Source: an uncultured Alphaproteobacteria bacterium
GTDB taxonomy: Bacteria > Pseudomonadota > Alphaproteobacteria > UBA11222
Direction of reading: 5' to 3'
Assembly (NCBI GenBank): GCA_947258435.1
Contig: CAMYID010000013.1
Coordinates: 62,001-126,000, forward strand
Length of the DNA: 64,000 nt
Numbering within the stretch: position 1 is the stretch's first letter; each line of letters begins with the position of its first letter. The position numbers were made by a program, and so were the translations under genes. The notes under the pieces were generated by a model that did not search any database, was not told where the DNA came from, and saw only the letters and a list, made by a program, of their open reading frames with translations. Below, in pieces: positions 35,046 to 44,795 of this stretch.

Positions 35046-35837
35046 TCAGTTACCTGTGAAGTCGGGGCTGCGTTTCTGGAAGAAGGCGCGCATGGCTTCA
35101 CGGGAATCTTTGGTGCGGGTGGCGTCGCGCTGGGTGTTGCGCTCAAGCCAGAGCTGGTCGTTGAAATTATTGTCATAGCCTTGCCAGATGGCGCGGCGTG
35201 TCATCCCGTATAGCCGTGTGGGCCCGTTCGCAAGTTTTCGTGCCACGCTCATGGCGGCATCAGGCAACGCATCATCATCATGCACCGCATTGATCAGCCC
35301 CCATTCCAGTGCTGTCTCCGCTGGCAACCTGTCGCAGAAATAAGCAAGCTCAAATGCGCGTGCTTTTCCCACAAGCCGCGGCATCAGATAGGTCAGCGCG
35401 CCATCGGGGATAAGGCCCACATTTGCAAAAGGCTGCAGAATATAGGTGGAGCGTGCTGCAAGAATGATATCCCCCATCAATGCAAGGCCAACCGACACAC
35501 CGACAACAAGGCCATTAAGTGCGGTCACAATCGGCACATCAAGCGCGCGCATCCGCAACATTATCGGGGAAATCACCGTCTCGAGAATTTGCCCGCCATC
35601 GGGCAGGTCAAGTTCCGGGCCGCCAGGATCGGCCAAATTCATACCCGCAGAAAAGGCGCGGCCATTGCCGGTCACAAGCAGGCAGCGAATGCCGCTGTCC
35701 TCGCGGCTGCACAGATCAAGAACCGTATCAAATTCAGCAAGCATCTGCCGGGTCAGGGAATTCAGACTGTCAGGCAGATTGAAAGCGACGCGGGCGACAC
35801 CTTCATTGCAATCGAATTGGATCTGTTCAAACTGCAT
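35046..35837 (-). CDS. Enoyl-CoA hydratase/isomerase family, PaaG-like
   Basis: 263 residues. Crotonase landmarks: NLPDSLNSLTRQM, oxyanion hole GNGRAFSAGMNL, LNGLVVGVSVGLALMGDIILAA, and catalytic-position aspartate in NVGLIPDGALTYLMPRLVG. Asp at that place and loss of the other hydratase glutamate are features of PaaG/MenB-like isomerases and not of hydratases. The C-terminal AFFQKRSPDFTGN is typical. GGAGGAG precedes the ATG. A 17-bp tandem repeat lies just upstream. The substrate is not known. Confidence 0.88.
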   Translation of the reverse strand: MQFEQIQFDCNEGVARVAFNLPDSLNSLTRQMLAEFDTVLDLCSREDSGIRCLLVTGNGRAFSAGMNLADPGGPELDLPDGGQILETVISPIMLRMRALDVPIVTALNGLVVGVSVGLALMGDIILAARSTYILQPFANVGLIPDGALTYLMPRLVGKARAFELAYFCDRLPAETALEWGLINAVHDDDALPDAAMSVARKLANGPTRLYGMTRRAIWQGYDNNFNDQLWLERNTQRDATRTKDSREAMRAFFQKRSPDFTGN

Positions 35838-35878
35838 GATATCTCCTCCGCCCGGATAGTCCTTGGTGGGTATGGTGA

Positions 35879-35912
35879 TGAGTATAGCCTATTACTGAGT
35901 ATAGCCTATTAC
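35879..35912. repeat. 17-bp perfect tandem repeat upstream of the PaaG-like gene
   Basis: TGAGTATAGCCTATTAC is present twice, back to back (35879-35895 and 35896-35912), 42 bp upstream of the crotonase ATG (minus strand). It lies where a promoter would be. It may be a slippage duplication or a doubled regulatory half-site. Confidence 0.9.
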
Positions 35913-35975
35913 AGGGCATGGCTTCATCACTATCGGCGAAGATGCTTGCGGTATGATGGCTGATTGCGGAAATTG

Positions 35976-37034
35976 TCAGCCGGCAACTGCGGCTTGCTCG
36001 CCTCCCGTATCAGGAAGATCTGCTTCGGTCCTCACGCAATTTCGCCCGCCATGCTTGGCTGCATACAAGGCGGTGTCAGCGCGCTCGATCAGGCTTGGCA
36101 AGGGTTCGCCGAACATAAATTGCGCAACCCCAAACGACATTGTCACCGTACCCACCGTCGTGCCGGAAGCGCGGTTCATAACACGTTTTTCCGATAATGC
36201 CAGACGCAGCAGATTGGCCAGATCGCAAGCGCGGTCAAGTTGCTGCCCGGGGACGACAATTGCAAATTCTTCACCCCCGTAGCGGCAGCAAATCGCCCGA
36301 TTGTCCGAGGTTTCGGTCAGGCATTGCGACACAAGTTCGAGCACTTTGTCGCCAATTTGGTGACCCCATTGGTCATTAATCTTCTTGAAATGATCGATGT
36401 CGCACATGATCAGGCACATATCGGTGCCGTCTTCCATCGCATTCATGGCATTTTCACGCAGGTAATTATCAAATGCCTTGCGGTTACCGATACCCGTCAG
36501 CGGATCGGTCAGGGCCTCTGTACGGACGGACTCCAGATCGTTACGCAGGTCCTGAATCTGATGACTGGATTGATTGAGTTGGCGCTCAAGCTTCACGGTC
36601 CGCTGTTCCATGCGCTGTGTGGCGGTCAGCAAAGCTGCAATGAGGGCTTTTGTTTCACCCTTGGCTTCATTGAGTGAATCGAGCTTGTCTTTGACTTCAC
36701 TCAGCGCATTGCCGAACTGGTTGGTATCTTCGCTTGCTTCAAGAATCTGGGCAATTGTCCCGGCGATGGACTCTTCGACATTCTCCGCCAATGCAGCGAC
36801 AAGGGCCGTATCATCGGCTTTCCCAAAAAACTGAAAATAAAGATCATCGCACCAGGCATCGGTAAATCTACGGCCATCGGCAATCAGAATATCCATTGTT
36901 TTCTTAAGAGCCGGATTGTCGTTCGCGGCGTAGCTATACCAAACCTGATAATTGTTCGGCGTTGCCGGGACGTCAAATCGCTCCATCAGATCCATGGCTG
37001 CCTGGCCGAAATCGCCAGTATTCTCAGCAAGCAT
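35976..37034 (-). CDS. Diguanylate cyclase (GGDEF domain)
   Basis: 352 residues, cytoplasmic (no transmembrane helix or signal peptide). The N-terminal ~120 residues (MERFDVPATPNNYQVWYSYAANDNPAL, then helical) are a conserved input domain of unknown ligand. A coiled-coil stretch rich in Glu, Gln and Lys (about 120-185) leads into the GGDEF domain: DPLTGIGNRKAFDNYL, CDIDHFKKIND and active site RYGGEEFAIVVPG. The A-site is intact, so it should make c-di-GMP. No RxxD inhibitory site is evident at the usual spacing. No EAL domain. Confidence 0.93.
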   Translation of the reverse strand: MLAENTGDFGQAAMDLMERFDVPATPNNYQVWYSYAANDNPALKKTMDILIADGRRFTDAWCDDLYFQFFGKADDTALVAALAENVEESIAGTIAQILEASEDTNQFGNALSEVKDKLDSLNEAKGETKALIAALLTATQRMEQRTVKLERQLNQSSHQIQDLRNDLESVRTEALTDPLTGIGNRKAFDNYLRENAMNAMEDGTDMCLIMCDIDHFKKINDQWGHQIGDKVLELVSQCLTETSDNRAICCRYGGEEFAIVVPGQQLDRACDLANLLRLALSEKRVMNRASGTTVGTVTMSFGVAQFMFGEPLPSLIERADTALYAAKHGGRNCVRTEADLPDTGGEQAAVAG

Positions 37035-37350
37035 CTCAGCACCCCTAGTGCAGTTCGGCGGCTATTTTCAAACGAATATCCGATAGCCTGCATTTACATC
37101 CTGTCCCCATGAAAGGTTCTAATAGAAAACTCCTAATTAGCTGTTAATCTGTGAAGGGTGACGGCGGTGTGGAGAAGTTACCTGAAGAGAAAATGTCATA
37201 TGCTTGTAACGAATAACAATCTGTATATTATCGGTTTTTTCTATTTTGTTTTATGTGTTTTCGGATTTCTGAAAGTATTGCTTGAGGGTGTCGGAGTATA
37301 GAAAAAACAACAAATAACAAACCTGATATGTTCGGGAATGGAGGAAGTCG
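37035..37350. promoter_or_regulatory. AT-rich divergent region between the GGDEF and aldehyde dehydrogenase genes
   Basis: A 316-bp gap, distinctly AT-rich in its right half (37190-37330), holding the promoters of two divergent genes. GGAGGAAGTCG directly precedes the dehydrogenase ATG. I find no strong inverted repeat or coding potential in it. Confidence 0.4.
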
Positions 37351-38781
37351 ATGTCGGAATCACTTGATGTGCGTATGGGGAAAGTTCTGGAACGGCAGCA
37401 GCATGCCCATAGACGCGATGGTGCCCCATCGGCGGAGGCCCGTATCGATCGTATTGACCGGACGATCGGTTTGCTTGTCGATTACAAGCAGCAGATTTGC
37501 GAGGCTTTGCGGGAAGATTTCGGACATCGCAGTCCCGACCAAAGCCTGATTACCGATGTATATGGCTGTTTGGGCGGATTGAAACAGGCGAAGAAAAACC
37601 TGCGCAGATGGATGCGGCCTGAGCGGCGGAAAACGATGTTTCCGCTCAACCTCTCCGGTGCACGGTCCCGGATCATGTTCCAGCCACTCGGCACGGTCGG
37701 GATTATCAGCCCCTGGAATTTCCCCGTGCAGCTGACATTTACACCGCTGGCGGGTGTGTTCGCCGCGGGCAACCGCGCCATGATCAAGCCATCGGAATTC
37801 ACGCCGCGGACATCCGCATTGATGGCGGAAATGTTTGCTGACGCTTTTGACGAGGAAGAGGTTGCGGTATTCACCGGCGGGCCGGAAGTCGGTACCGCGT
37901 TCAGCGCCCTGCCATTCGATCATCTGCTGTTCACCGGCGCAACAACGGTTGCGCGGCATGTGATGCGTGCGGCGGCCGACAATCTGGTGCCGTTGACACT
38001 CGAACTTGGCGGGAAATCGCCCGTCATCCTCGGGCAGTCTGCGAATATGCAGCAAAGTGCCGACCGCATCATGAACGGAAAGATGTTGAATGCCGGGCAG
38101 ATTTGCCTCGCGCCCGACTATGTTCTTGTACCGCAGGGCCGGCGTGATGAGTTCGTTGCCGCTTCCCGGCAGGCCGTTGCGGCAATGTATCCGACGTTGA
38201 AAGATAATCCTGACTACACCTCGGTGATCAATCAGCGTCATTATGACCGCCTGCAATCCTATCTGAGCGATGCTGCGGAAAAGGGGGCGCAGCTTGTCGA
38301 GATCAACCCCGCGGGGGAAGATTTCACACAACAGCCGCATCACAAGATGCCGCCGACACTGGTGCTTGATGTCACCGACGACATGGCAATCATGCAGGAG
38401 GAAATTTTTGGCCCGCTGCTGCCTGTGAAAAGCTATGGCGATGTTGGCGAGGCGATTGACTATATTAACGGGCGGCCACGTCCCCTTGGGCTTTACTATT
38501 TCGGTGAAGATGGTGCTGAACAGGACCGTGTTTTGGGCAGCACAACCTCGGGCGGTGTGTCAGTGAATGATGTATTGATGCATTGCGCGCAGGAAGATCT
38601 GCCTTTTGGCGGCGTCGGGCCAAGCGGTATGGGGGCCTATCACGGTTATGACGGGTTTCGGCAGTTCAGCCATGCAAAGGCTGTATTCGCGCAAGGCAGG
38701 CGATTCGATCTTGCGCGAATGACCCGGCCACCATTTTCGCCGCGGTTGCGGAAAATGATCGACGGCCAGATTAAACGCTGA
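37351..38781 (+). CDS. Aldehyde dehydrogenase, coniferyl-aldehyde-dehydrogenase type
   Basis: 476 residues, NAD(P)-dependent class 3-like ALDH. Catalytic glutamate in TLELGGKSPVI (about 218) and nucleophilic cysteine in NAGQICLAPDYVLVP (about 252); substrate-lid segment EEIFGPLLPVKSYG. The N-terminal ALREDFGHRSPDQSLITDVYGCLGGLKQAKKNLRRWMRPERR pattern and MFPLNLSGARSRIMFQPLG match enzymes annotated as coniferyl aldehyde dehydrogenase, which accept aromatic and medium-chain aldehydes. Monocistronic; start by a strong ribosome-binding site. Confidence 0.9.
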   Translation: MSESLDVRMGKVLERQQHAHRRDGAPSAEARIDRIDRTIGLLVDYKQQICEALREDFGHRSPDQSLITDVYGCLGGLKQAKKNLRRWMRPERRKTMFPLNLSGARSRIMFQPLGTVGIISPWNFPVQLTFTPLAGVFAAGNRAMIKPSEFTPRTSALMAEMFADAFDEEEVAVFTGGPEVGTAFSALPFDHLLFTGATTVARHVMRAAADNLVPLTLELGGKSPVILGQSANMQQSADRIMNGKMLNAGQICLAPDYVLVPQGRRDEFVAASRQAVAAMYPTLKDNPDYTSVINQRHYDRLQSYLSDAAEKGAQLVEINPAGEDFTQQPHHKMPPTLVLDVTDDMAIMQEEIFGPLLPVKSYGDVGEAIDYINGRPRPLGLYYFGEDGAEQDRVLGSTTSGGVSVNDVLMHCAQEDLPFGGVGPSGMGAYHGYDGFRQFSHAKAVFAQGRRFDLARMTRPPFSPRLRKMIDGQIKR

Positions 38782-38837
38782 CCCCGGTAACATGACTGCT
38801 GCCGGTGCGGTGGCGGCGGCTATATTATGCCGACCTG

Positions 38838-38919
38838 GAACATACTGAAAACAAACTTGAAATCTCTTTATTTTAAAAAGACTTGACACGCATGGCATAA
38901 TTGAGAACAAAATAAGTAC
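38838..38919 (+). promoter_or_regulatory. Candidate recA promoter region with two LexA (SOS) boxes
   Basis: Two elements close to the alphaproteobacterial SOS box GAAC-N7-GAAC are present: GAAC-N7-AAAC at 38838-38852 and GAAC-N7-GTAC at 38905-38919, each with one mismatch in the second half. A TTGACA (38883-38888) lies between them. The second box would cover the -10 region. Position 110-190 bp upstream of recA supports LexA control. Confidence 0.5.
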
Positions 38920-39026
38920 AAGATGCTTCATTTCGGAGGGCATGGCCGGTTGGTCGCCATCGCGCCTTTGCTGGGCAGGGCAATTGCACCTGTCAGATGC
39001 ATGTGAAATATGAAAGGATAGCTGAA

Positions 39027-40124
39027 ATGGCAAATTCGTCGCTGCGTGTGGTTGGTGAGGGCGGAATGGATAAGCAAAAGGCGCTGGAAGCGGCCCTGGG
39101 TCAGATTGAGCGGGCGTTCGGCAAGGGCTCGGTAATGAAGCTTGGTCAGGGCGGCACTGTTGAGCAGATCGCCGCCATATCAACAGGCTCGCTCGGGCTT
39201 GATATTGCATTGGGGATTGGCGGCTTGCCGCGGGGCCGGATTGTGGAAATTTACGGGCCTGAATCCTCGGGCAAGACAACGCTGACACTGCATGTTGTGG
39301 CGGAGGCGCAGAAGCAGGGGGGTGTCTGCGCATTCGTTGATGCTGAACATGCGATTGATCCGGGTTATGCCCGCAAGCTGGGAGTCAATCTTGACGAATT
39401 GCTGATTTCGCAGCCCGATACGGGGGAGCAGGCGCTGGAAATCGCCGATACCCTTGTCCGTTCAGGGGCAGTTGATGTGGTGGTTATCGACTCGGTCGCC
39501 GCACTGACTCCGCGGGCCGAGCTTGAGGGGGAAATGGGGGATTCCCATGTCGGTTTGCAGGCACGGCTGATGAGCCAGGCATTGCGCAAGCTGACGGCTT
39601 CCATCTCCCGCTCAAACTGCATGGTGATTTTCATCAATCAGATCCGTATGAAGATTGGCGTCATGTTCGGCAGCCCGGAAACGACCAGCGGCGGCAATGC
39701 CCTGAAATTCTACTCATCGGTCCGGCTCGATATCCGGCGGATCGGGGCGTTGAAGGACCGTGATGAGGTCATCGGCAATCAGACGCGGGTGAAAGTCGTC
39801 AAGAACAAGGTCGCACCGCCCTTCAAGCAGGTTGAGTTCGATATCCTGTATGGTGAGGGAATTTCCAAGATGGGCGAATTGCTTGATCTTGGGGTCACCG
39901 GCAATGTGGTGGAGAAGGCGGGTTCCTGGTTTTCCTATAGTGGTCAGCGTATCGGGCAGGGGCGTGAGAATGCCCGGCGTTTCCTGCTTGAAAACCCCGA
40001 TATTGCGGATGAGATTGAGTTGGCAATCCGTCGTAATGCGGGGCTGATTTCTGATCATGCATTGACCGGCTCGCTCAGCGACGACGATTCCAAGAAGGAC
40101 GAAGTTGGCGAAGCGTCGGCCTGA
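39027..40124 (+). CDS. recA: Recombinase RecA
   Basis: 365 residues from ATG 39027 ([13 protein letters not shown]), preceded by AAAGGATAG; an in-frame start at 38997 is less likely. Walker [10 protein letters not shown], Walker B-type [13 protein letters not shown]1/L2 DNA-binding loops ([50 protein letters not shown]), then a C-terminal domain with an acidic tail ([10 protein letters not shown]). It catalyses homologous pairing and stimulates LexA self-cleavage. alaS follows, the usual alphaproteobacterial order. Confidence 0.98.
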   Translation: MANSSLRVVGEGGMDKQKALEAALGQIERAFGKGSVMKLGQGGTVEQIAAISTGSLGLDIALGIGGLPRGRIVEIYGPESSGKTTLTLHVVAEAQKQGGVCAFVDAEHAIDPGYARKLGVNLDELLISQPDTGEQALEIADTLVRSGAVDVVVIDSVAALTPRAELEGEMGDSHVGLQARLMSQALRKLTASISRSNCMVIFINQIRMKIGVMFGSPETTSGGNALKFYSSVRLDIRRIGALKDRDEVIGNQTRVKVVKNKVAPPFKQVEFDILYGEGISKMGELLDLGVTGNVVEKAGSWFSYSGQRIGQGRENARRFLLENPDIADEIELAIRRNAGLISDHALTGSLSDDDSKKDEVGEASA

Positions 40125-40250
40125 CAGTCGGGCCCGGACGGGGCCGGTCTGGCCGTGCGGGCGCGCTGTTGCTGGACAGGGAACGGGGGCGGAGGTAAAA
40201 ACGCCGCATCCGTTCATGGCCGCTGAAGGCCGCAGGCAGTAAAGGCTTTC

Positions 40251-42938
40251 ATGTCAAACCTGAGTGATATCCGCGCCACATTCCTGGATTTCTTTGCGGC
40301 ACAGGGCCATGAGATTGTGCCTGCTGCGCCGCTTGTTCCGCGCAACGATCCCACATTGATGTTCACCAATGCGGGGATGGTGCAGTTCAAGAATCTGTTC
40401 ACCGGGCAGGAACAGCGGTCCTATCAGCGCGCCGCCTCATCGCAGAAATGCGTGCGTGCGGGGGGCAAGCATAACGATCTGGATAATGTCGGCTATACCG
40501 CCCGGCATCTGACATTCTTTGAAATGCTCGGCAATTTCTCCTTCGGAGATTATTTCAAGGAAGCGGCAATCGATTTTGCCTGGCGGCTCGTCACGCGCGA
40601 GCTTGGGCTATCGTCCTCAAGGCTTTGCGTGACCGTTTACGCGGAAGACGAGGAAGCCTTTGATCTGTGGCGGCGTATAACGGATTTGCCTGAGCAGCGG
40701 ATTATCCGGATCGGCACCTCGGATAATTTCTGGTCGATGGGCGATACCGGGCCATGCGGTCCCTGTTCGGAAATTTTCTACGATCATGGGGACGATGTGC
40801 CCGGCGGCCCGCCCGGCAGCCCTGAGGAGGATGGCGACCGGTTCGTCGAAATCTGGAACCTCGTATTCATGCAATATGAGCAGATGGCAGACGGTTCGCG
40901 GATCGCCTTGCCCAAGCCCTCAATCGACACGGGCATGGGGCTTGAGCGGATCGGCGCCGTTTTGCAGGGCGTGCATAATGTATTTGAGACGGATTTGTTG
41001 TCCGCACTTGTTGCGGCGGCGCAGGATGCAATCGGTACGGCACCCACCGCCGAAAATATCGCAAGCTATCGCGTCATTGCGGATCATCTGCGGTCAAGCG
41101 GTTTTCTGATTGCTGACGGGGTGCTGCCGTCAAATGAGGGACGCGGCTACGTTCTGCGGCGGATTATGCGCCGCGCCATGCGACATGCGGAAATGCTGGG
41201 GGCGCATGAGCCGGTTTTGGGGCAGCTTACCAACGCATTGGTCGCCCAGATGGGCGCGCATTATGGCGAATTGCGGCAGGCCCAGGCGCTGATCGAGGAA
41301 ACGATCGAGCTTGAGGAAATCAGGTTCCGCAAGACCCTGGACCGTGGCCTGAAACTTCTGGATGACGAAACGTCCGAGTTGTCTGAGGGGGATCGTCTGT
41401 CGGGCGCTGTGGCATTCAAGCTTTACGATACATATGGTTTCCCGCTCGACCTCACACAGGATGCACTGCGCAATCGCGGGATTTCCGTTGATACTGAGGC
41501 GTTTGAGGCGGCGATGGCAAAGCAGCGCGCGGATGCGCGGGCTGCCTGGTCCGGGTCTGGCGAAACGGCGACCGATGCGGTCTGGTACAGCATATTGGAG
41601 CGGATTGGGGCGTCTGAATTTCTGGGCTATGAGGCCGACGAGGCTGAGGCGCTTGTTACCGCGATTGTCATTGACGGGCAGGAAGTGCAGGCCGCGGCAG
41701 CCGGGGCGGAGGTTGCGCTGTTACTCAACCAAACGCCCTTTTACGCGGAGTCAGGGGGGCAGGTCGGTGATTGCGGTGAGTTGAGCGGCACGGGCGGCGC
41801 GCGAGTTGAGGTGCGCGACACCCAGAAGCTGCTGGGGGAATTACATGTTCATGTCGGCACGCTGCAGGGGGGGGATTTACGTGTCGGCGATGTTGTGAAA
41901 GCACGCATTGATGTGGCCCGCCGGGACCGGATCAGGGCCAACCATTCGGCGACGCATCTGCTGCACGCGGCACTGCGCCGGGTGCTGGGCGATCATGTGA
42001 CGCAGAAAGGGTCGCTCGTGGAGGCGGACAGGCTGCGGTTTGATTTTGCCCATAACAAGCCGCTCAGTGATGCGGAATGCTGTGCAATCGAGGCCGAGGT
42101 TAACGCGGTGATCCGGCAGAACGCAGTTGTGACGACCCGGATTATGAGTCCGGAAGAGGCAATCGATGCGGGGGCGATGGCCCTGTTCGGCGAAAAATAT
42201 GGTGAAGCCGTGCGGGTGCTGAGCATGGGGCAGGATCCGCAGGGTCAGGCCGCTTATTCAACCGAGCTTTGCGGTGGCACGCATGTTGCGCGCACCGGGG
42301 ATATTGCCTTGCTCCATATTCTGGGCGATAGCGCCGTGGGGGCGGGGGTGCGCCGGATGGAGGCACTGACAGGTGAGGTTGCGCGCGCGTTCCTTGAGAA
42401 ACGTGATGACATTGTCCTCGAAACCGCCCAGCTGCTCAAGACAGCCCCCGATGAACTATCCGCCCGGGTCGCCACGCTGGTTGCGGAGCGCAGGAAGCTT
42501 GAGCGCGAATTGGGCGAGTTGCGTAAAAAGCTTGCGCTGAGCGATGCGGCCGGTGGGCCGGCACAGGCGGGTGGTTCATCCGAACCGGCTGCTGAACGGA
42601 TTGGTGATACCGGTTTTGTTGCCCGCATTCTGAACGATGTGCCGGCAAAGGAGCTGCGCGGGCTGATTGATGCGGCCAAGCAAAGCCTGGGTTCGGGCGT
42701 TGCGGTATTTATTGCGGTGAATGAGGGTAAGGCGGGGATCGCGGTCGGGGTAACCGACGATCTGACCGATCGTTTTGATGCGGTTGAGCTTGTGCGTTTG
42801 GGCGCGCAGCAATTGGGGGGAAAGGGCGGCGGCGGGCGCCCCGATATGGCGCAGGCCGGCGGACCGGATGGCGATAAGGCGGACGTGGCGATCGCTGCGA
42901 TCAGACAGAATCTCAGCGAAGAGCAGGCGGCAGGATAG
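40251..42938 (+). CDS. alaS: Alanyl-tRNA synthetase
   Basis: 895 residues, class II. Catalytic domain with [37 protein letters not shown] and [18 protein letters not shown]; editing domain with the zinc/hydrolysis motif [12 protein letters not shown] and the later [13 protein letters not shown]-terminal DHHA1 domain with [13 protein letters not shown]. Complete length. It charges tRNA-Ala and clears mischarged tRNA. It begins 126 bp after recA. Confidence 0.98.
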   Translation: MSNLSDIRATFLDFFAAQGHEIVPAAPLVPRNDPTLMFTNAGMVQFKNLFTGQEQRSYQRAASSQKCVRAGGKHNDLDNVGYTARHLTFFEMLGNFSFGDYFKEAAIDFAWRLVTRELGLSSSRLCVTVYAEDEEAFDLWRRITDLPEQRIIRIGTSDNFWSMGDTGPCGPCSEIFYDHGDDVPGGPPGSPEEDGDRFVEIWNLVFMQYEQMADGSRIALPKPSIDTGMGLERIGAVLQGVHNVFETDLLSALVAAAQDAIGTAPTAENIASYRVIADHLRSSGFLIADGVLPSNEGRGYVLRRIMRRAMRHAEMLGAHEPVLGQLTNALVAQMGAHYGELRQAQALIEETIELEEIRFRKTLDRGLKLLDDETSELSEGDRLSGAVAFKLYDTYGFPLDLTQDALRNRGISVDTEAFEAAMAKQRADARAAWSGSGETATDAVWYSILERIGASEFLGYEADEAEALVTAIVIDGQEVQAAAAGAEVALLLNQTPFYAESGGQVGDCGELSGTGGARVEVRDTQKLLGELHVHVGTLQGGDLRVGDVVKARIDVARRDRIRANHSATHLLHAALRRVLGDHVTQKGSLVEADRLRFDFAHNKPLSDAECCAIEAEVNAVIRQNAVVTTRIMSPEEAIDAGAMALFGEKYGEAVRVLSMGQDPQGQAAYSTELCGGTHVARTGDIALLHILGDSAVGAGVRRMEALTGEVARAFLEKRDDIVLETAQLLKTAPDELSARVATLVAERRKLERELGELRKKLALSDAAGGPAQAGGSSEPAAERIGDTGFVARILNDVPAKELRGLIDAAKQSLGSGVAVFIAVNEGKAGIAVGVTDDLTDRFDAVELVRLGAQQLGGKGGGGRPDMAQAGGPDGDKADVAIAAIRQNLSEEQAAG

Positions 42939-42959
42939 GCGGCGATCCCCGGGGGCGTC

Positions 42960-44132
42960 ATGTTCAGGCAGATCAAGAGACGTCTTTATCATATCCTTGA
43001 GACCGGCAGGACGCCGGATCTAGCCAGCAAGTGCGCCGACTGGATTATCGGCGGGCTGATTGTGGCCAATATCATTATCGTCTGTATCGAGACAGTACCG
43101 GCGATCCAGGCTGAGATTGGGCGATACTTCACCTATTTCGAATGGTTTTCTGTTGCGTTCTTCACATTGGAGTACGGGCTGCGGATCTGGGTTTGTGTGG
43201 AGCATCCGCCCTTGCAGGATATGCATCCGCTACGGGCGCGATTGCATTATGCGCTCACGCCGCTTGCGCTTGTCGATCTGATCGCGATCGCGCCCTTTTA
43301 CCTGCAGTTCCTGATTGGTGTTGATCTGCGTGTAATGCGGATCTTCCGGCTGCTGCGTTTTATGAAGCTTGCGCATTTTTCACCCGCGCTTGTTTCGCTT
43401 GGTCGGGCCCTGACGGCGGAACGGCGGGCATTGGGCGCGGCCTTGCTTGTTATGGTGGGCATGTTGCTCGTTTCCGCGGCACTGATTTATGCGGTCGAGG
43501 GAGAAACGCAGCCCGAAGCATTCGGTAGCATTCCGCAAGCCATGTGGTGGGCGCTTGCGACGCTGACGACAGTCGGCTATGGCGATATCGTGCCGCTGAC
43601 GCCGATCGGCAAGATTATTGGCGGTGTTGTCATGCTGCTCGGGCTTGCCATGTTTGCCTTGCCAATCGGAATTATCGCCACCGGATTTGCGCGGGAGATT
43701 CACACGCGGGACTTTGCCGTGACCTGGGGAATGGTTGCGCGGGTGCCGGTATTCCGGCATGTCGATGGGCAGACAATTGCGCGCATCGTGGGGCTGCTTG
43801 CGGCGCGGTCTGTGCGTCCGGGCGGAATTATCGTCGGACGCGAGGAAGAGTTGCGCGGTCTGTATCTGATTTCCAGCGGTGAAGTCGAAATCGAAGGCGA
43901 AACCGGCCAGCGCACGCTCCTCCGCACTGGCGATTTTTTTGGTGAGAATGCGCTGTTTGGTGCAGAGCCCGGCCGCAGTAGCGTCCGCGCCGTAACACAG
44001 GTTGATCTGCTTTTTCTCGGTGCTTACGAGCTGTCCGAACTGATCCGGGACAATCCACAGCTTGCTGAGGAAATTGATGTCCTGATGCGTTCAAGACAGG
44101 CAAGCCTGGCAAACAAGACTAGAGAAATTTGA
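42960..44132 (+). CDS. Voltage-gated-type K+ channel with cyclic nucleotide-binding domain
   Basis: 390 residues. Six transmembrane segments: S1 about 26-46, S2 59-80, S3 100-118, S4 121-138 with arginines R124, R127, R130 and R133 at every third position, S5 157-180, pore helix with selectivity filter TVGYGD (204-209), S6 215-243. A C-terminal cyclic-nucleotide-binding domain follows directly without a C-linker: GGIIVGREEELRGLYLISSG, FFGENAL (327-332) and the phosphate-contacting arginine R339 in GRSSVRA. The layout matches MlotiK1-type bacterial CNG channels. The gene is 21 bp after alaS, perhaps co-transcribed. Confidence 0.9.
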   Translation: MFRQIKRRLYHILETGRTPDLASKCADWIIGGLIVANIIIVCIETVPAIQAEIGRYFTYFEWFSVAFFTLEYGLRIWVCVEHPPLQDMHPLRARLHYALTPLALVDLIAIAPFYLQFLIGVDLRVMRIFRLLRFMKLAHFSPALVSLGRALTAERRALGAALLVMVGMLLVSAALIYAVEGETQPEAFGSIPQAMWWALATLTTVGYGDIVPLTPIGKIIGGVVMLLGLAMFALPIGIIATGFAREIHTRDFAVTWGMVARVPVFRHVDGQTIARIVGLLAARSVRPGGIIVGREEELRGLYLISSGEVEIEGETGQRTLLRTGDFFGENALFGAEPGRSSVRAVTQVDLLFLGAYELSELIRDNPQLAEEIDVLMRSRQASLANKTREI

Positions 44133-44167
44133 CTAGTTTCTGCGCTAAAATTAGTTGTAATTAATTA

Positions 44168-44188
44168 TTATGAGAATCATTTTCTTTT
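44168..44188. promoter_or_regulatory. Fur-box-like element
   Basis: TGAGAAT-C-ATTTTCT (44171-44185) with flanks matches about 15 of 19 positions of the classical Fur box and has 7-1-7 symmetry. It lies in an AT-rich gap after the channel gene and about 240 bp ahead of the Sel1 gene. Fur, Mur or a relative could bind; no obvious iron gene is adjacent. Confidence 0.4.
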
Positions 44189-44422
44189 TCAGGAAATCAA
44201 TGTAACTGTTTGAATTAGATGCATAATATTCGAGTTTTGAGATCTTTTCCAGGTTGCAAAATTTCGTTGTTTTTTAACGTAAAATGTTTCTTTCCTTTAC
44301 CTCTGGTTAGTATTGCCGATCCGATAATTCTTCCGTCAGAGGCTAGTGTCTGTTCGCCATCCGCTTTGAGTAACCAGGGGGCAACTGGCTCTGAGAGATC
44401 AGGATAGACGGAGTGGAAGACC

Positions 44423-44683
44423 ATGGGAAAATTGGATCTGGATTTCATCAACGCCGCTGAAAGGGGCGAAGTGGATGCATGCTTTCGGCTTGGTGTCAGC
44501 TATTCGACCGGGCGGGGTGTTCCCTATGATTTGGTGGCGGCGCATAAGTGGCTGAATGTTGCCGCGGTCAATGGTTCGCGTGAGGCGGTGAACTGGCGCG
44601 CGGAACTGGCGCGGGAAATGAGCACGGCCGAAATTGCCGAAGCGCAGCGTCAGGCACGCGAGTGGCTCGCAACGCATCATTAG
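44423..44683 (+). CDS. Small Sel1-like repeat protein
   Basis: 86 residues. One Sel1/TPR-like repeat is visible: DACFRLGVSYSTGRGVPYDLVAAHKWLNVAAVNGS, the pattern of SLR proteins, which usually carry several repeats and mediate protein-protein contacts. The C-terminal helix MSTAEIAEAQRQAREWLATHH follows. There is no signal peptide. GTGGAAGACC precedes the ATG. It stands alone between an AT-rich gap and a convergent RDD gene. Confidence 0.8.
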   Translation: MGKLDLDFINAAERGEVDACFRLGVSYSTGRGVPYDLVAAHKWLNVAAVNGSREAVNWRAELAREMSTAEIAEAQRQAREWLATHH

Positions 44684-44795
44684 GCGGTGCTGTGCGGAAA
44701 TGTTCTTCTCTTACCGCTGCTGGCGTGCAGGCATAAACCGTCTGCCGTCGCCGGGCACCGGCCAACGGAGCGCATGGCGGAAGGGGCGGGCAGGT

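Noticed and set aside
44215-44451. 78-codon minus-strand frame in the gap before the Sel1 gene
   Set aside because: It overlaps the Sel1 start, has no family resemblance and no clear ribosome-binding site; kept only as a remote possibility.
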